Below are positions 53,529 to 63,349 of a stretch of 64,000 bases of DNA, piece after piece. Positions within the stretch are counted from its first letter, which is position 1; each line of letters opens with the position of its first letter. This stretch comes from an uncultured Anaeroplasmataceae bacterium. Lineage in GTDB: Bacteria > Bacillota_I > Bacilli_A > Acholeplasmatales > Anaeroplasmataceae. Below the pieces are notes generated by a model. The model worked only from the letters and a program-made list of their open reading frames with translations, was not told where the DNA came from and did no database searches. Made by a program: the position numbers and the translations under genes. The stretch is from the NCBI GenBank assembly GCA_910584005.1, contig CAJTXR010000002.1, positions 124,001 to 188,000 on the forward strand, in the 5' to 3' direction.

Positions 53529-53558
53529 AAAAAATAAGTGCAATTGCACTTATTTTTT
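53529..53558. terminator. Palindromic bidirectional terminator
   Basis: A perfect 30-base palindrome centred on CAATTG with A and T runs at its ends, shared by the small peptide gene and the converging ABC gene. Confidence 0.85.
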
Positions 53559-55605
53559 ATACTTTATTTTTAACTTTAAGTGAAGCAGCAGATACTCTAA
53601 ATCTTTTAAACAAATATAAATAAATAATAGCACATAAAATAGCTGCTTCAATAATAAAACATGATAACAATGTAATAGGGTTTACCTCAAAGAAAAAGTA
53701 TATCGTATGATCAAAACTTTTTAAATGATAAGTTCCTAAGATACCAATTAAAAATCCTAAAACAAAGCTAGGTAATAATTTTAGATAAAGTTTAATCGAA
53801 TATGTATTTATAATTTTGGTTTTAGATATTCCTAAATTTCTTAAAATAACGATATCTTGTATTTGCTGGTTTATATAATTACTAGTATCTACAAGGATAA
53901 AAAACAGGCTAAATATAAGAAGTATGCTTGCTATTACTAAATAGACAAGAGTAATGACATTTTTCATAAGCCAATCTACAGATTTATAATAACCTGTAGC
54001 TTCGATTTCATATGAGATTCTTGCTTCATTTAAGATAGAAGTCACTTCTTCTAGTTGAGTAGTATGAAAAATGTTAGGTTTATGTTCTTGATAATAATCA
54101 AAATCATTTAACACAAATTTGATACTTTTATCATCTAAATATAAATTATCTTTTATAAATTCTGTAACTCTTATAATTCTTTTAAAACCAAATTCTTGAA
54201 GATTTGAATCAAGATGGTTTTCACCTAAACAAATTGCCCTTCCTACTACAATTTGTGGGGCTTCTGGATTATATTTTTTATATATACTATAAGGTAAAAC
54301 TCCAAAATCTAAAGAAGAATTATGAAACGCATAGTAGGAATCAGGAAATAATATACCTTCAACTTTACTATCTACGATTCCGACAACATCATATGTTTTA
54401 TCTGCAAGGATTTTTGATCCTAAAAAATCCTCTTGTTTCTGAATATATACTTTTTTTAATGGAATTTTGCCTGGAGCACTAAAATCTTCGAATTGCCCTT
54501 CCTTTAATAAACGATTTGCAAGTTTAGAAGATAAATATACAGGTAAATTCTCTGTATTTTCAATTTGAATAGAAGAAAGAATTTTTTCATCATTATATGG
54601 ATATAATAGAATTTCTTGGTTCTTAATACTCAAGGTTTTATATGTTTTAATAAAATTTTTCTCAATAGGAATTTGAAAATCATTTATATAAATAGTATAT
54701 TGAAAATATCCTTTATCTTTTATAGCTTCAAATGTTTTAGAATAGGGTAAGTCTGTTTTAATATAATGATTTGGAATAGGGCAGGATTGATATTTATATC
54801 CAGTTATATTTGCAAAAATAAAGCATATTAAAGTAGTTAAAGCAAACATATAAAGAATGGTTATGAAGCTGGTTTTTCGTTTTAAATTATAAGTTTCTTT
54901 TATATAAGTTAATAAATTGAAACTAGAAGGGGTTTGCTTAATTTCAAAATTATTTGTATACTCAATTTCTGTATCATTATCCTCTACTACCCTTCCATCA
55001 GCAAGTTTAATTATACGATCACTATATTTGGTAACCAATTCAACATCATGACTCACAAGGATAACAAGCATGTGAGTAGAAAGTGATTTTAGAATTTGCA
55101 TAATTCGCATTCGATTTTTTAAATCTAGATTTCCTGTAGGTTCATCTGCTAATATATAGGCAGGTTTTTTTATTATAGCTCTTGCGATACTCACTCGTTG
55201 TTTTTCGCCACCAGAGAGCATAGAAACGCGTCGTTCCTTTAAATTTAAAATATCTAATGCTTTTAAAGTATCATCTAATGCTTGGTCAGTTGCTTCAAGA
55301 TATCCTATCCGTATATTTTCTTCAACAGTTTTATTTTCTAATAAACCAAAATCTTGAAATATAACTCCAACATTTTGATAACGAAAATCATCATCTACTT
55401 TGATATTATCATAAGATACATTCCCAGAAGTAGGGGTATCAATTCCTGCTAGAATATTTAGCAAAGTTGTTTTTCCACAGCCAGACGGTCCAAATATGCT
55501 GACTAAACCAGCTTCTGGAAAATTTAATGTTATATCTTTTAGAGCATAAAACTGATTTATTTTGTTTTTGTCATAGCATTTACTTAAATTTTGAACAGAT
55601 AACAT
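53557..55605 (-). CDS. ABC transporter, fused ATPase-permease (MacB/BceAB-like)
   Basis: 682 residues. The N-terminal ATPase (1-~225) has Walker A GPSGCGKTTL, signature MLSGGEKQRVSIA and Walker B ILADEPTGNLD. The FtsX-type permease part has one helix near 240-265, an extracellular domain to ~555, and three C-terminal helices, with DIVILRNLGIS as coupling motif. It overlaps the upstream gene by 1 base (TAATG), so both products probably form one heterodimer for lipid or peptide extrusion or resistance. Confidence 0.85.
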   Translation of the reverse strand: MLSVQNLSKCYDKNKINQFYALKDITLNFPEAGLVSIFGPSGCGKTTLLNILAGIDTPTSGNVSYDNIKVDDDFRYQNVGVIFQDFGLLENKTVEENIRIGYLEATDQALDDTLKALDILNLKERRVSMLSGGEKQRVSIARAIIKKPAYILADEPTGNLDLKNRMRIMQILKSLSTHMLVILVSHDVELVTKYSDRIIKLADGRVVEDNDTEIEYTNNFEIKQTPSSFNLLTYIKETYNLKRKTSFITILYMFALTTLICFIFANITGYKYQSCPIPNHYIKTDLPYSKTFEAIKDKGYFQYTIYINDFQIPIEKNFIKTYKTLSIKNQEILLYPYNDEKILSSIQIENTENLPVYLSSKLANRLLKEGQFEDFSAPGKIPLKKVYIQKQEDFLGSKILADKTYDVVGIVDSKVEGILFPDSYYAFHNSSLDFGVLPYSIYKKYNPEAPQIVVGRAICLGENHLDSNLQEFGFKRIIRVTEFIKDNLYLDDKSIKFVLNDFDYYQEHKPNIFHTTQLEEVTSILNEARISYEIEATGYYKSVDWLMKNVITLVYLVIASILLIFSLFFILVDTSNYINQQIQDIVILRNLGISKTKIINTYSIKLYLKLLPSFVLGFLIGILGTYHLKSFDHTIYFFFEVNPITLLSCFIIEAAILCAIIYLYLFKRFRVSAASLKVKNKV

Positions 55606-57923
55606 TATTTTTCCTCCTTTATGATAGAATCATAATTTTCAAATATGTTTTTACATACATTGTATATTACTAAGATAAACGAACCAAATGGAAGTAAATA
55701 ATAGTACCACATCTGAAAAGGTCGGACAAGATATATGAAACTAGAAGCAATTAAAATGAGAATTGTGGATATAAGAATAGGGAATATAATATATAGGTAA
55801 ATTGTTTTATTGGAGAACCCTACTTTCTTTAAAATTATAAATTCTCTTTTTTTCATTGTTATAATTTTTTTCAGACTAATTTTCAAAAGAACATAAATGG
55901 ATAATGCTATCCCAATATTTATAGCAAAGAAAGCACTGTTTCTAAAAAATAATGTAGGATTTTCAAGAGGAAATTCAATATCTTGTTCTTTAAAAGTATA
56001 ATATCCTAATTTTGAAAGCTTTTGATCTACTTGCATAATATCTTTTAAACTACATATTACATACAATGACTTTGCTTGTAATTCTAAATCCTCAAAAAAA
56101 GTATAAGAGATTTTTGCATTTTCTAAATTATATTCTATTAAATTGACTTTAATTTCTAAGTTATTTTTCCAAACAAGCATAGGATTTTCTATTAAAGCTG
56201 TTAAAATATTTTCATTGGAATCAAACCAAGATTTTGGTAATGTAAGATTTTCATAAGAATTTGTTAAATCAATAATTAATTTTTTATCAACCGTAAATAA
56301 TTCTTTAGATTCTTCTGCATAATCCAGTTCAAAACTAAGACCAAAATCTGTATTTTTAATATTAAAATCTTTTTGAATATTATATGTGCTTTGAATATAG
56401 TTGAAGGTAGAATCAGATAGATATACAATATTAGTTTCAGGAATAATTCGTTTTGGACGAATTAGGTCTACGCATTTTAACTGATAATAAGGTCGTGGAA
56501 CAGAAAGTAGTGGAAGAACACCAGGTATCCTAATATCAAGATAACATTTCTCTGAAAAATAAGTTAATTTATTTATAGAGGAAATAATACATTCTCCAAA
56601 GTTAAGCGTGTCATCAATCATAATATAATATGGATTCATATTATTATCTCCAATTCCTTCCACATAAGTTCGTGCAGAATATAATTCAGGAACGAAAATA
56701 CTTTCTGTCCCTTTTATATTTTTAAATTCATTTACGTCTGTTTCAGTTAAATAAGAATAATCATTTTTTTTAACTTCAATAATTGTATTGTCTTTAATAA
56801 ACATAGGAATATTATAATCACTTACAAAATAATCTCCAATTATATTTCCAGTAAAAAGAAGAGCTCCACACAAAAAGAGAATCATAAACAAATAAAAGAA
56901 ATGTGAAAAATTCTTTTTTACTTGCATCATGGTTAAAAGCGAAGCTAATAAATAATCATTCTTTTTAACAGGAGATGTATCCTTATAAGTGCTATATGAT
57001 ACTTCCTTTATTTTTTTGTCTTCAATTACTTCCCCTTCACTTAGTGTAAGTTTTCGGGTTACATATTTTTCTATTTGTTCATAATGATGGGTAACTAAAA
57101 GAACGAGTTTATCTTTAGCATGAGAGAACAACAATTCTAAGATCTCTTTTCCAGAGGTACTATCTAGGTTAGCTGTAATTTCATCTCCAAGTATAATTGG
57201 TGCATCCTTTAAAATCGCTCTTGCAACTGCAAGTTTCTGTTTTTGACCACCAGATAATTTACTTGCCTTTTTATTTTTAAATCGTAGAAAGCCGATTTCT
57301 TTAATGATTTCCAAAGCTTTATTTTTGGCTTCCTTGTAAGAGTCGTTCATTAGTAAACGAATTAATATAAGATTATTTAATATAGAATATCTTTCTAAAA
57401 TACCATAGTCCTGAAAAACTACAGAAATATATTTTTTGCGATAATTTTCATAATCAAATGAATCATATTTAGAAATGCCATCATTGTTTATATAGATTTC
57501 ACCATTTTCAAAGGAATCAAACCCACCAACCATATTGATAAGAGTTGTTTTACCAGAACCTGATACACCTGTAATCGCAACAATTTCACCAAGCTTAAAC
57601 TTTAAAGAAATATCTTTTAATCCAACTTCTACTCTCGAATCATTATTATAATATTTATAAACATGTTCTAAACGATATAAATCATCTAGAGCTTCATTTT
57701 CAAGAACAAGTTGTCTTTTCCCTTCAAGGAGTTCATCAATGGAAATTTCCAAAACCTCACATAATTTTTTCATATATTTTGGTTCTGGAAGTCCTTGACC
57801 GTTTTCCCATTTACTAATTGCTTTATTAGAAACGCCTACAAGTTTACCTAATTTACTTTGAGTTAAATTTTTCTCTTTTCTTAAAAGCGCTATAAAATTT
57901 CCTATTTCATAATTTTTATCCAT
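55605..57923 (-). CDS. XRE helix-turn-helix fused to ABC ATPase and FtsX-like permease
   Basis: About 772 residues in three modules. Residues ~4-65 are an XRE domain (IGNFIALLRKEKNLTQSKLG, VGVSNKAISKWENGQGLPEP). Residues ~80-300 are an ABC ATPase (Walker A GVSGSGKTTL, LSGGQKQKLAVARAI, IILGDEITANLD). The rest is an FtsX-like permease with a large extracellular domain and three terminal helices. A DNA-binding domain tethered to a membrane transporter suggests a one-protein sensor-regulator. GGAGGT seven bases before 57923 sets the start; the frame's upstream ATG lacks a site. Confidence 0.85.
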   Translation of the reverse strand: MDKNYEIGNFIALLRKEKNLTQSKLGKLVGVSNKAISKWENGQGLPEPKYMKKLCEVLEISIDELLEGKRQLVLENEALDDLYRLEHVYKYYNNDSRVEVGLKDISLKFKLGEIVAITGVSGSGKTTLINMVGGFDSFENGEIYINNDGISKYDSFDYENYRKKYISVVFQDYGILERYSILNNLILIRLLMNDSYKEAKNKALEIIKEIGFLRFKNKKASKLSGGQKQKLAVARAILKDAPIILGDEITANLDSTSGKEILELLFSHAKDKLVLLVTHHYEQIEKYVTRKLTLSEGEVIEDKKIKEVSYSTYKDTSPVKKNDYLLASLLTMMQVKKNFSHFFYLFMILFLCGALLFTGNIIGDYFVSDYNIPMFIKDNTIIEVKKNDYSYLTETDVNEFKNIKGTESIFVPELYSARTYVEGIGDNNMNPYYIMIDDTLNFGECIISSINKLTYFSEKCYLDIRIPGVLPLLSVPRPYYQLKCVDLIRPKRIIPETNIVYLSDSTFNYIQSTYNIQKDFNIKNTDFGLSFELDYAEESKELFTVDKKLIIDLTNSYENLTLPKSWFDSNENILTALIENPMLVWKNNLEIKVNLIEYNLENAKISYTFFEDLELQAKSLYVICSLKDIMQVDQKLSKLGYYTFKEQDIEFPLENPTLFFRNSAFFAINIGIALSIYVLLKISLKKIITMKKREFIILKKVGFSNKTIYLYIIFPILISTILILIASSFIYLVRPFQMWYYYLLPFGSFILVIYNVCKNIFENYDSIIKEEK

Positions 57924-58042
57924 AATTAAAACCTCCATTGATATATTTATACTATAAACATAAATACAATTTCTATTAAAAAGTTAAAAAAAAGTCTACG
58001 AATAGTAGAAATTAATTAAAATTCTAAAAAAATGGAGGTGTT

Positions 58043-58177
58043 ATGGAAAAAAATAATTCATAAGATAATCTAAAAATAAAATCAATCCTCTTATTTTTAT
58101 TCCTATGGATTTTTTTATTTAATTTTTACTATTTTGGCAAAATGAGGAAAAATAAAAATTTAAATAGCTTAAGATGA
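58043..58177 (+). pseudogene. Small membrane peptide gene with an in-frame stop
   Basis: GGAGGTG precedes ATG GAA AAA AAT AAT TCA, then TAA at codon 7. The same frame then stays open for 37 codons encoding IKSILLFLFLWIFLFNFYYF and a basic tail up to TGA. A strong ribosome-binding site before a disrupted membrane peptide suggests a recently inactivated gene, comparable in style to the peptide at 53416. Confidence 0.4.
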
Positions 58178-58357
58178 AACTATTAACTATAGAAGAAATT
58201 GCTGTATTCCTATGATATTAAGTAAGACATACTATCGTAGTAGCAATGAAATAGATAAAAAGTATCCTGTTGTTAGTATTTAAATAAAATAGAATATTTT
58301 TATAGCAATAATTAGTCCACTTGCGATTGAATAATCTAATAAAAAAGTAAAATTTAA

Positions 58358-58386
58358 TTGACATTTTTGTCAGAATTTGATATAAA
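58358..58386 (+). promoter_or_regulatory. degV-type gene promoter
   Basis: A perfect TTGACA (58358-58363), 17 bp, TATAAA (58381-58386). Confidence 0.8.
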
Positions 58387-58416
58387 TTGAGAGTGTAAGA
58401 AAAGGAGAGTTATTAT

Positions 58417-59301
58417 ATGAAAGTAGCAATTGTTTCAGATAGTAATAGTGGAATTACCCAAAAAGAAGCAGAAGAGCTTGGAATAAAAGTCGTTCCAATG
58501 CCTTTTACTATTGATGGTGAAGAATATTTTGAAGATATTAATTTGACTCAAGAGCAATTTTATAAATTTTTATTAGGCGATGTAAATGTATCTACTTCAC
58601 AGCCATCTATTGGCTTTGTTATGTCTTTATGGGATGAGCTTTTAAAAGAGTATGATCAAATCGTATATATTCCTATGTCAAGTGGATTATCAGAATCTTG
58701 TGCAACTGCACTACGTGCCGCTAAGGCAGATTACGAAGGGAAAGTATTTGTGGTAGATAATCAAAGAATTTCTGTTACACAACGGTTATCTGTTTTAGAT
58801 GCAATAGAGCTTGCTAAGAAAGGCTATACAGGTCAAGAAATTCATGATATATTGATGAAAGTTAAGATGCAATCTGATATATATATCATGGTGGATACTC
58901 TTAAATATTTGCGAAAAGGGGGTAGAATTACCCCTGCAGCTGCTGCAGTAGGTGGTTTATTAAAGATTAAACCTGTATTAAGAATTTTTGGAGAGAAATT
59001 AGATAAGCATCGAATGATGAATCGTACGTTAGAAAATGCAAAACGAATTATGATTGAATCTGCTAAAAATAGTATCCAAGGATTTTTAAAGGATGTAGAT
59101 GGTAGAACAGATAATATTCATTTTGCGGTTGCTTATACTGGAACAGATACATCTGCTGCAGAAGTATTTGTAAAAATGATTGAAGAAGAGTTTGGCGTTC
59201 AAAATGTTCTTTGTAATCCATTATCTCTTTCTGTTTCCTGTCATATTGGAGATGGAGCTTTAGCGATAACGGTTACCAAAAAATTACCAGATAACTTATA
59301 A
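58417..59301 (+). CDS. DegV/FakB-family fatty-acid-binding protein
   Basis: 294 residues. VAIVSDSNSGITQKEAEELG opens the DegV fold, VSTSQPSIG holds the serine loop that binds the fatty-acid carboxylate, IPMSSGLSESC the second loop, and MVDTLKYLRKGGRITPAAAA the family hallmark. FakB proteins present fatty acids to the kinase FakA for entry into phospholipid synthesis. AAAGGAG precedes the ATG and a terminator follows. Confidence 0.92.
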   Translation: MKVAIVSDSNSGITQKEAEELGIKVVPMPFTIDGEEYFEDINLTQEQFYKFLLGDVNVSTSQPSIGFVMSLWDELLKEYDQIVYIPMSSGLSESCATALRAAKADYEGKVFVVDNQRISVTQRLSVLDAIELAKKGYTGQEIHDILMKVKMQSDIYIMVDTLKYLRKGGRITPAAAAVGGLLKIKPVLRIFGEKLDKHRMMNRTLENAKRIMIESAKNSIQGFLKDVDGRTDNIHFAVAYTGTDTSAAEVFVKMIEEEFGVQNVLCNPLSLSVSCHIGDGALAITVTKKLPDNL

Positions 59302-59307
59302 AGAATC

Positions 59308-59333
59308 AATGGCAAGGAATTGCCATTTTTTTC
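59308..59333 (+). terminator. Terminator of the degV-type gene
   Basis: AATGGCA-AGGAAT-TGCCATT followed by a T run. Confidence 0.8.
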
Positions 59334-59351
59334 CTATGTGTTTCATTTTTA

Positions 59352-59380
59352 TTGTGAAATGGCAAAAAGTATTGTATAAT
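59352..59380 (+). promoter_or_regulatory. Promoter of the ktrBA operon
   Basis: TTGTGA (59352-59357), 17 bp, TATAAT (59375-59380). The start of transcription would fall at about 59387, which argues for translation from the ATG at 59400. Confidence 0.65.
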
Positions 59381-59399
59381 AAATAAAGTGAGTGATTAT

Positions 59400-60719
59400 A
59401 TGATAAAGAAAAGTAGAATTAAAATTCATCCTTATGTATTTATAATTTTAACATTTTTATGTGTAATTTTGCTTGGAACCTGTTGTTTAATGCTTCCTTG
59501 GGCAGTTACTGATGGAAAAAGCCTCGGATTTGTAGATGCTTTATTTATGTCTACTTCTAGTGTTTGTGTCACAGGACTTTCTGTTATAATACCGGCTGCT
59601 AAACTTAGTATTTTTGGTAAAATTGTTATGGCACTATTAATGGAGGTTGGAGGACTTTCATTTTTGACCATTGCGGTTTGTTTTTTTGCTATGCTAGGTG
59701 GAAAAATAGGAATTGGAAATCGTTATTTATTGAAAGAAGCATTAAACCAAAACTCTTTGGCAGGAATTATTCATTTGGTTAAAAGAATTATTTTAATTTC
59801 TTTTATCATTCAAATTTTTGGTACTTTTTTAAATTATTTAGCTTTAATGAAGACTTATAATTATGAATTTTGGAAAACATTTGGAGTTTCTATTTTTCAT
59901 TCAATTGCTTCATTTAATAATGCTGGTTTTGATATTTTTGGAAATGGAAGTTTAATTCCATTTAAAGATAATATTTTACTTAATATCTCGACAATTTTAT
60001 TAATTGTCAGTGGGGGATTAGGTTTTATTGTTATAGAGGAAATCGTTGCAAAGCGGAGTTTAAGAAAATTATCTATTCATAGTAAGATTGTTTTACTCAT
60101 GACATTTTTTCTTATATTAAGTGGTATGTTTATATTTAAGATATCTATGTGGAATGATATTACATGGCTTCAAGCATTATTTACATCTGTGACTTGTAGG
60201 ACGGCAGGGTTTACAAGTATTGATATGTCCCATTTACCGCCAGCAGCTTATGTAATGGCTGTTGTTCTTATGTTTATTGGAGCATCTCCTTGTTCTACAG
60301 GAGGCGGAATTAAAACTACAACTTTATTTGTTATGTTTTTAACTTTCATTTATTATGCAAGAGGAAAAAAACCGAAGATTTTCCACCGAAGAATATCAGA
60401 TAGTTCTATTTTTAAGGCATTTGTATTGTTTGGTGTTGCTGTTGTGATTGTATTAGTTGCAACTTTGATTATTGGCCTTAGTCAGCCTAATTTAGGTATT
60501 AGTGCAATTTTGTTTGAGGTTGTATCTAGCTTTTCAACCACAGGATTATCTTTGGGAATTACACCTGCTTTAAATAGTTTTAGTGAAATTGTACTATGTT
60601 TTATGATGTTCTTTGGAAGATTAGGACCATTGACTATTATTGGAGTTGTCAATCATAACTGGATGACAGAGTCAAAAGAAAATATACAATATGTTGAAGA
60701 GAGGATTATCATCGGATGA
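59400..60719 (+). CDS. ktrB: Potassium uptake channel subunit, TrkH/KtrB family
   Basis: About 439 residues. Four M1-P-M2 repeats with selectivity-filter segments, including TSSVCVTGLS, NNAGFDIFG, TCRTAGFTS and SFSTTGLS, each keeping the conserved glycine. This forms the KtrB/TrkH potassium channel in the membrane. The ATG at 59400 is preferred over the GTG at 59388, which would be leaderless. It overlaps ktrA by 4 bases. Confidence 0.92.
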   Translation: MIKKSRIKIHPYVFIILTFLCVILLGTCCLMLPWAVTDGKSLGFVDALFMSTSSVCVTGLSVIIPAAKLSIFGKIVMALLMEVGGLSFLTIAVCFFAMLGGKIGIGNRYLLKEALNQNSLAGIIHLVKRIILISFIIQIFGTFLNYLALMKTYNYEFWKTFGVSIFHSIASFNNAGFDIFGNGSLIPFKDNILLNISTILLIVSGGLGFIVIEEIVAKRSLRKLSIHSKIVLLMTFFLILSGMFIFKISMWNDITWLQALFTSVTCRTAGFTSIDMSHLPPAAYVMAVVLMFIGASPCSTGGGIKTTTLFVMFLTFIYYARGKKPKIFHRRISDSSIFKAFVLFGVAVVIVLVATLIIGLSQPNLGISAILFEVVSSFSTTGLSLGITPALNSFSEIVLCFMMFFGRLGPLTIIGVVNHNWMTESKENIQYVEERIIIG

Positions 60720-61381
60720 AAAAGAGTTTTGTTGTTATAGGATTAGGCCGCTTTGGTGCATCAGTTGCTAAAGCATTAACCAATTTAAATTGTGATATTT
60801 TAGGAGTAGATATTTCCGAAGATTGTGTTTCGGACATTATTCGAGATATAGAGCATTGCGTTATTGCAGATTCTACTAAGTTAGCGACATTAAAAGAATT
60901 GGGAGTCGCTTCTATTGATCATGCGGTTGTTGCAATCGGAAACAATCTAGAGGCTTCTATTTTAACGACAATGAATTTAAATACTTTAGGTGTTAAACAC
61001 ATAACGGTAAGAAGTGATTCTACGAATTATAAAGAAATGTTTAAACGATTAGGAGCTACCGAAGTTATTGTTCCAGAAGAAGCATCCGCCATTTCTTTAG
61101 CAAATCAAATTGCAAGTGATGCAATTTTAGATTATTATTCTATAGATGTGAATTATGCTATTGTCCAAATAGCAGTAGGAGCTAAATTTAAATCAAGAAC
61201 ATTGATCGAGATGGATTTACGTAATAAATTTGATGTTAATATTGTGGGTATTATTCATAATGATGAATTTTATATTCCTCGAGGTACTGACTCTTTAGAA
61301 CCATTAGACATTATGGTTTTAGTTGGAACAAAACAAAAAATTAGAAAAGTAGAAGCATTTATAAATCAAGAAGCAAACTAG
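60716..61381 (+). CDS. ktrA: Potassium uptake regulatory subunit, TrkA/KtrA family
   Basis: 221 residues. RCK-N Rossmann domain: VVIGLGRFGASVAKALTNL with the glycine-rich nucleotide loop; an RCK-C domain follows (~135-221). The single RCK unit is of KtrA size. It binds ATP/ADP and gates the channel made by the previous gene, with which it shares an ATGA overlap. Confidence 0.93.
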   Translation: MKKSFVVIGLGRFGASVAKALTNLNCDILGVDISEDCVSDIIRDIEHCVIADSTKLATLKELGVASIDHAVVAIGNNLEASILTTMNLNTLGVKHITVRSDSTNYKEMFKRLGATEVIVPEEASAISLANQIASDAILDYYSIDVNYAIVQIAVGAKFKSRTLIEMDLRNKFDVNIVGIIHNDEFYIPRGTDSLEPLDIMVLVGTKQKIRKVEAFINQEAN

Positions 61382-61390
61382 GGTGAGAAT

Positions 61391-62299
61391 ATGCGAGCAT
61401 TGGTCGTGTACAATGGTTTTAGTGGAAAAAGTAAAATCCTGAAACATATCGATTACATTTGTCAAAAATTAAAAACTAAATATGAAATCGTTGAAACCTT
61501 TCAATCTACAGGGCCTAACTCTATTCGTGATTATGTAATTCAAAATGCCAAAGATTTTGATTTGGTTTTGGCTGCTGGTGGAGATGGATCAATTAATGAG
61601 GCAGTAAACGGCCTTATGATGATTAAACCTAGGCCAACTTTAGCTTATGTTCCAACGGGAACTTGTAATGATACGGGTAAAACACTAGGATTAAAGAAAA
61701 GTCTTAGAAAAACAATGAAAATTATTTTAGATGAGAATAAGACTTTTTTAGATGTAAATCAGATAAACGGACAATATTTTATTTATGGTTTAGCTGCTGG
61801 AAATTTAACGAATGTGAGTTATGAAGCAAAATATAAGGCCAAAAAAATGTTTGGTAAATTTGCTTATTATTTAGAAGCAGTTAAATCTATTGGCAAGGAT
61901 AAATCAATCCATATTGATATTGAAGCAGATGGGAAAAAAATAAGTGGTAAGTATTTTTTATTTCTTGCAACTAATACGCGTTATTTGGCCTCTTTAAAAT
62001 TCCATAGAAAAAAAAGAATTTATTTAAATAATGGAAAACTTTATATAACACTTATTCGCCAAACCAATCGATTTATAAATACTATTGATTTTATTTTATT
62101 TATGTTAATTGGTGAAGGCTATAAACATAATATAGAACATTTTGAGGCTTCTAATATGATTATAACCTCAAAAAAAGCAATTCCTTACAATACGGATGGA
62201 GAAGGATTACCAAAATTGAGTCGTATTGAAGTAACTGTTCTACCTGAACAAATTGAAATTATCGTTTCAAAAAGAGTATTAAAAAGACATTTTAATTAA
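61391..62299 (+). CDS. Diacylglycerol/lipid kinase, DagK/YegS type
   Basis: 302 residues. The kinase motif AAGGDGSINEAVNGLM and VPTGTCNDTGKTLGL form the nucleotide-binding loop; YNTDGEGLPKL near the C-terminus is the second conserved block with the catalytic aspartate. The family phosphorylates diacylglycerol, returning it to phosphatidic acid. It lies 9 bp after ktrA, with GGTGAG upstream of the ATG. Confidence 0.88.
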   Translation: MRALVVYNGFSGKSKILKHIDYICQKLKTKYEIVETFQSTGPNSIRDYVIQNAKDFDLVLAAGGDGSINEAVNGLMMIKPRPTLAYVPTGTCNDTGKTLGLKKSLRKTMKIILDENKTFLDVNQINGQYFIYGLAAGNLTNVSYEAKYKAKKMFGKFAYYLEAVKSIGKDKSIHIDIEADGKKISGKYFLFLATNTRYLASLKFHRKKRIYLNNGKLYITLIRQTNRFINTIDFILFMLIGEGYKHNIEHFEASNMIITSKKAIPYNTDGEGLPKLSRIEVTVLPEQIEIIVSKRVLKRHFN

Positions 62300-62320
62300 A
62301 TAATAATAGCTTATTTTAGA

Positions 62321-62327
62321 CATACTA
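62321..62327 (+). promoter_or_regulatory. Possible forespore (sigma-F/G-type) -10 element
   Basis: CATACTA matches the CATXHTA -10 pattern of forespore sigma factors. It lies 15 bases before a spore-germination-type gene. No strong -35 is evident (TAATA-like words upstream). Confidence 0.35.
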
Positions 62328-62341
62328 TAATTGGTGATAGA

Positions 62342-63349
62342 ATGACCAAATTATCTAAAGTAAGCTTTTTTTTATTTAGTTCTATATATAGCTACTTGTG
62401 GCTAAGAATAATAGTATTTCATTTTTTTTATAATTCATATGGGAATATGGGAATCTATTATATTTTAATTTTTGCGGCCATTATTCTTTTTTTATTATTC
62501 CTTATACCAAAAAAAATTATTAATTTTGATTATGAAGAAGTTTTCAAAAAATCTTATTTTAAATATTCTTATTATACGATTCTAATTTTAGAATGTGTAT
62601 TTGGGATTACTTTCTCTGTTTATATTCTTTCGGCTTTATTTGTTAAACAATCGTTTATTATTATGCTTTTTTTTATCGCATTTCTAATTTCATTTTTTTC
62701 CAAATTGAAAACAAGTGACGTAATGCAAATTGCAACTTTGTTTTGTATTGTTGGATATGGAATATTAACTTTAACTCTGTTTTTTTATCCAGATTTAGAT
62801 TTTTCTGTTCTATATCCAAGAAAACTGCCAAGTTTTATTGGGATTCCATTTTTTATTTTTATGTTTTTGGCAGATAATTTTACTTTACTTATTAATAAAA
62901 AAGAAATTCAATTTAGTCGTTTAAACTATATTTTAGCTTTATTTTTAGGAGTTGTTTTATTTGGAATTGAGTATTTTATTTTAATTGCGAATGCAGGAGA
63001 TGTTTTATTTAAGAATTTTGAATGGGTGGGATTTATAAGTTTATCTATAGAACCAATCACTCAGTATATTGGTGATTTTGATTTTGCATATATATTTTAC
63101 ATTATGATTTGCTGTATATTTAAATATACTTACAATTTTAGTTTGATTAGAAACAGTACAGAAATATCTCCCAAAATAATGAGTGGAATTATCTTTCTTA
63201 CTATATTTGTATTGGGAATCATTAGTTATAAATTTATACCTATGGGACAAGCAATTATGCTTATTGTAAGTATTTTATTATTGCTGAGCTTTTGTATATT
63301 CTTTTGGTTTATAAAGGAGTGTTATTATGTTAGAAAGACTAAAGAATAA
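62342..63349 (+). CDS. GerAB-like germination permease subunit (probable)
   Basis: 335 residues with about ten hydrophobic segments and an APC-permease-like rhythm. FSVLYPRKLPSFIGIPFFIF and the helix-loop pattern agree with GerAB, the B subunit of spore germinant receptors, though overall similarity is low and identification leans on the GerAA-like gene that overlaps its end. It would sit in the inner spore membrane and bind or conduct germinants. Confidence 0.6.
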   Translation: MTKLSKVSFFLFSSIYSYLWLRIIVFHFFYNSYGNMGIYYILIFAAIILFLLFLIPKKIINFDYEEVFKKSYFKYSYYTILILECVFGITFSVYILSALFVKQSFIIMLFFIAFLISFFSKLKTSDVMQIATLFCIVGYGILTLTLFFYPDLDFSVLYPRKLPSFIGIPFFIFMFLADNFTLLINKKEIQFSRLNYILALFLGVVLFGIEYFILIANAGDVLFKNFEWVGFISLSIEPITQYIGDFDFAYIFYIMICCIFKYTYNFSLIRNSTEISPKIMSGIIFLTIFVLGIISYKFIPMGQAIMLIVSILLLLSFCIFFWFIKECYYVRKTKE

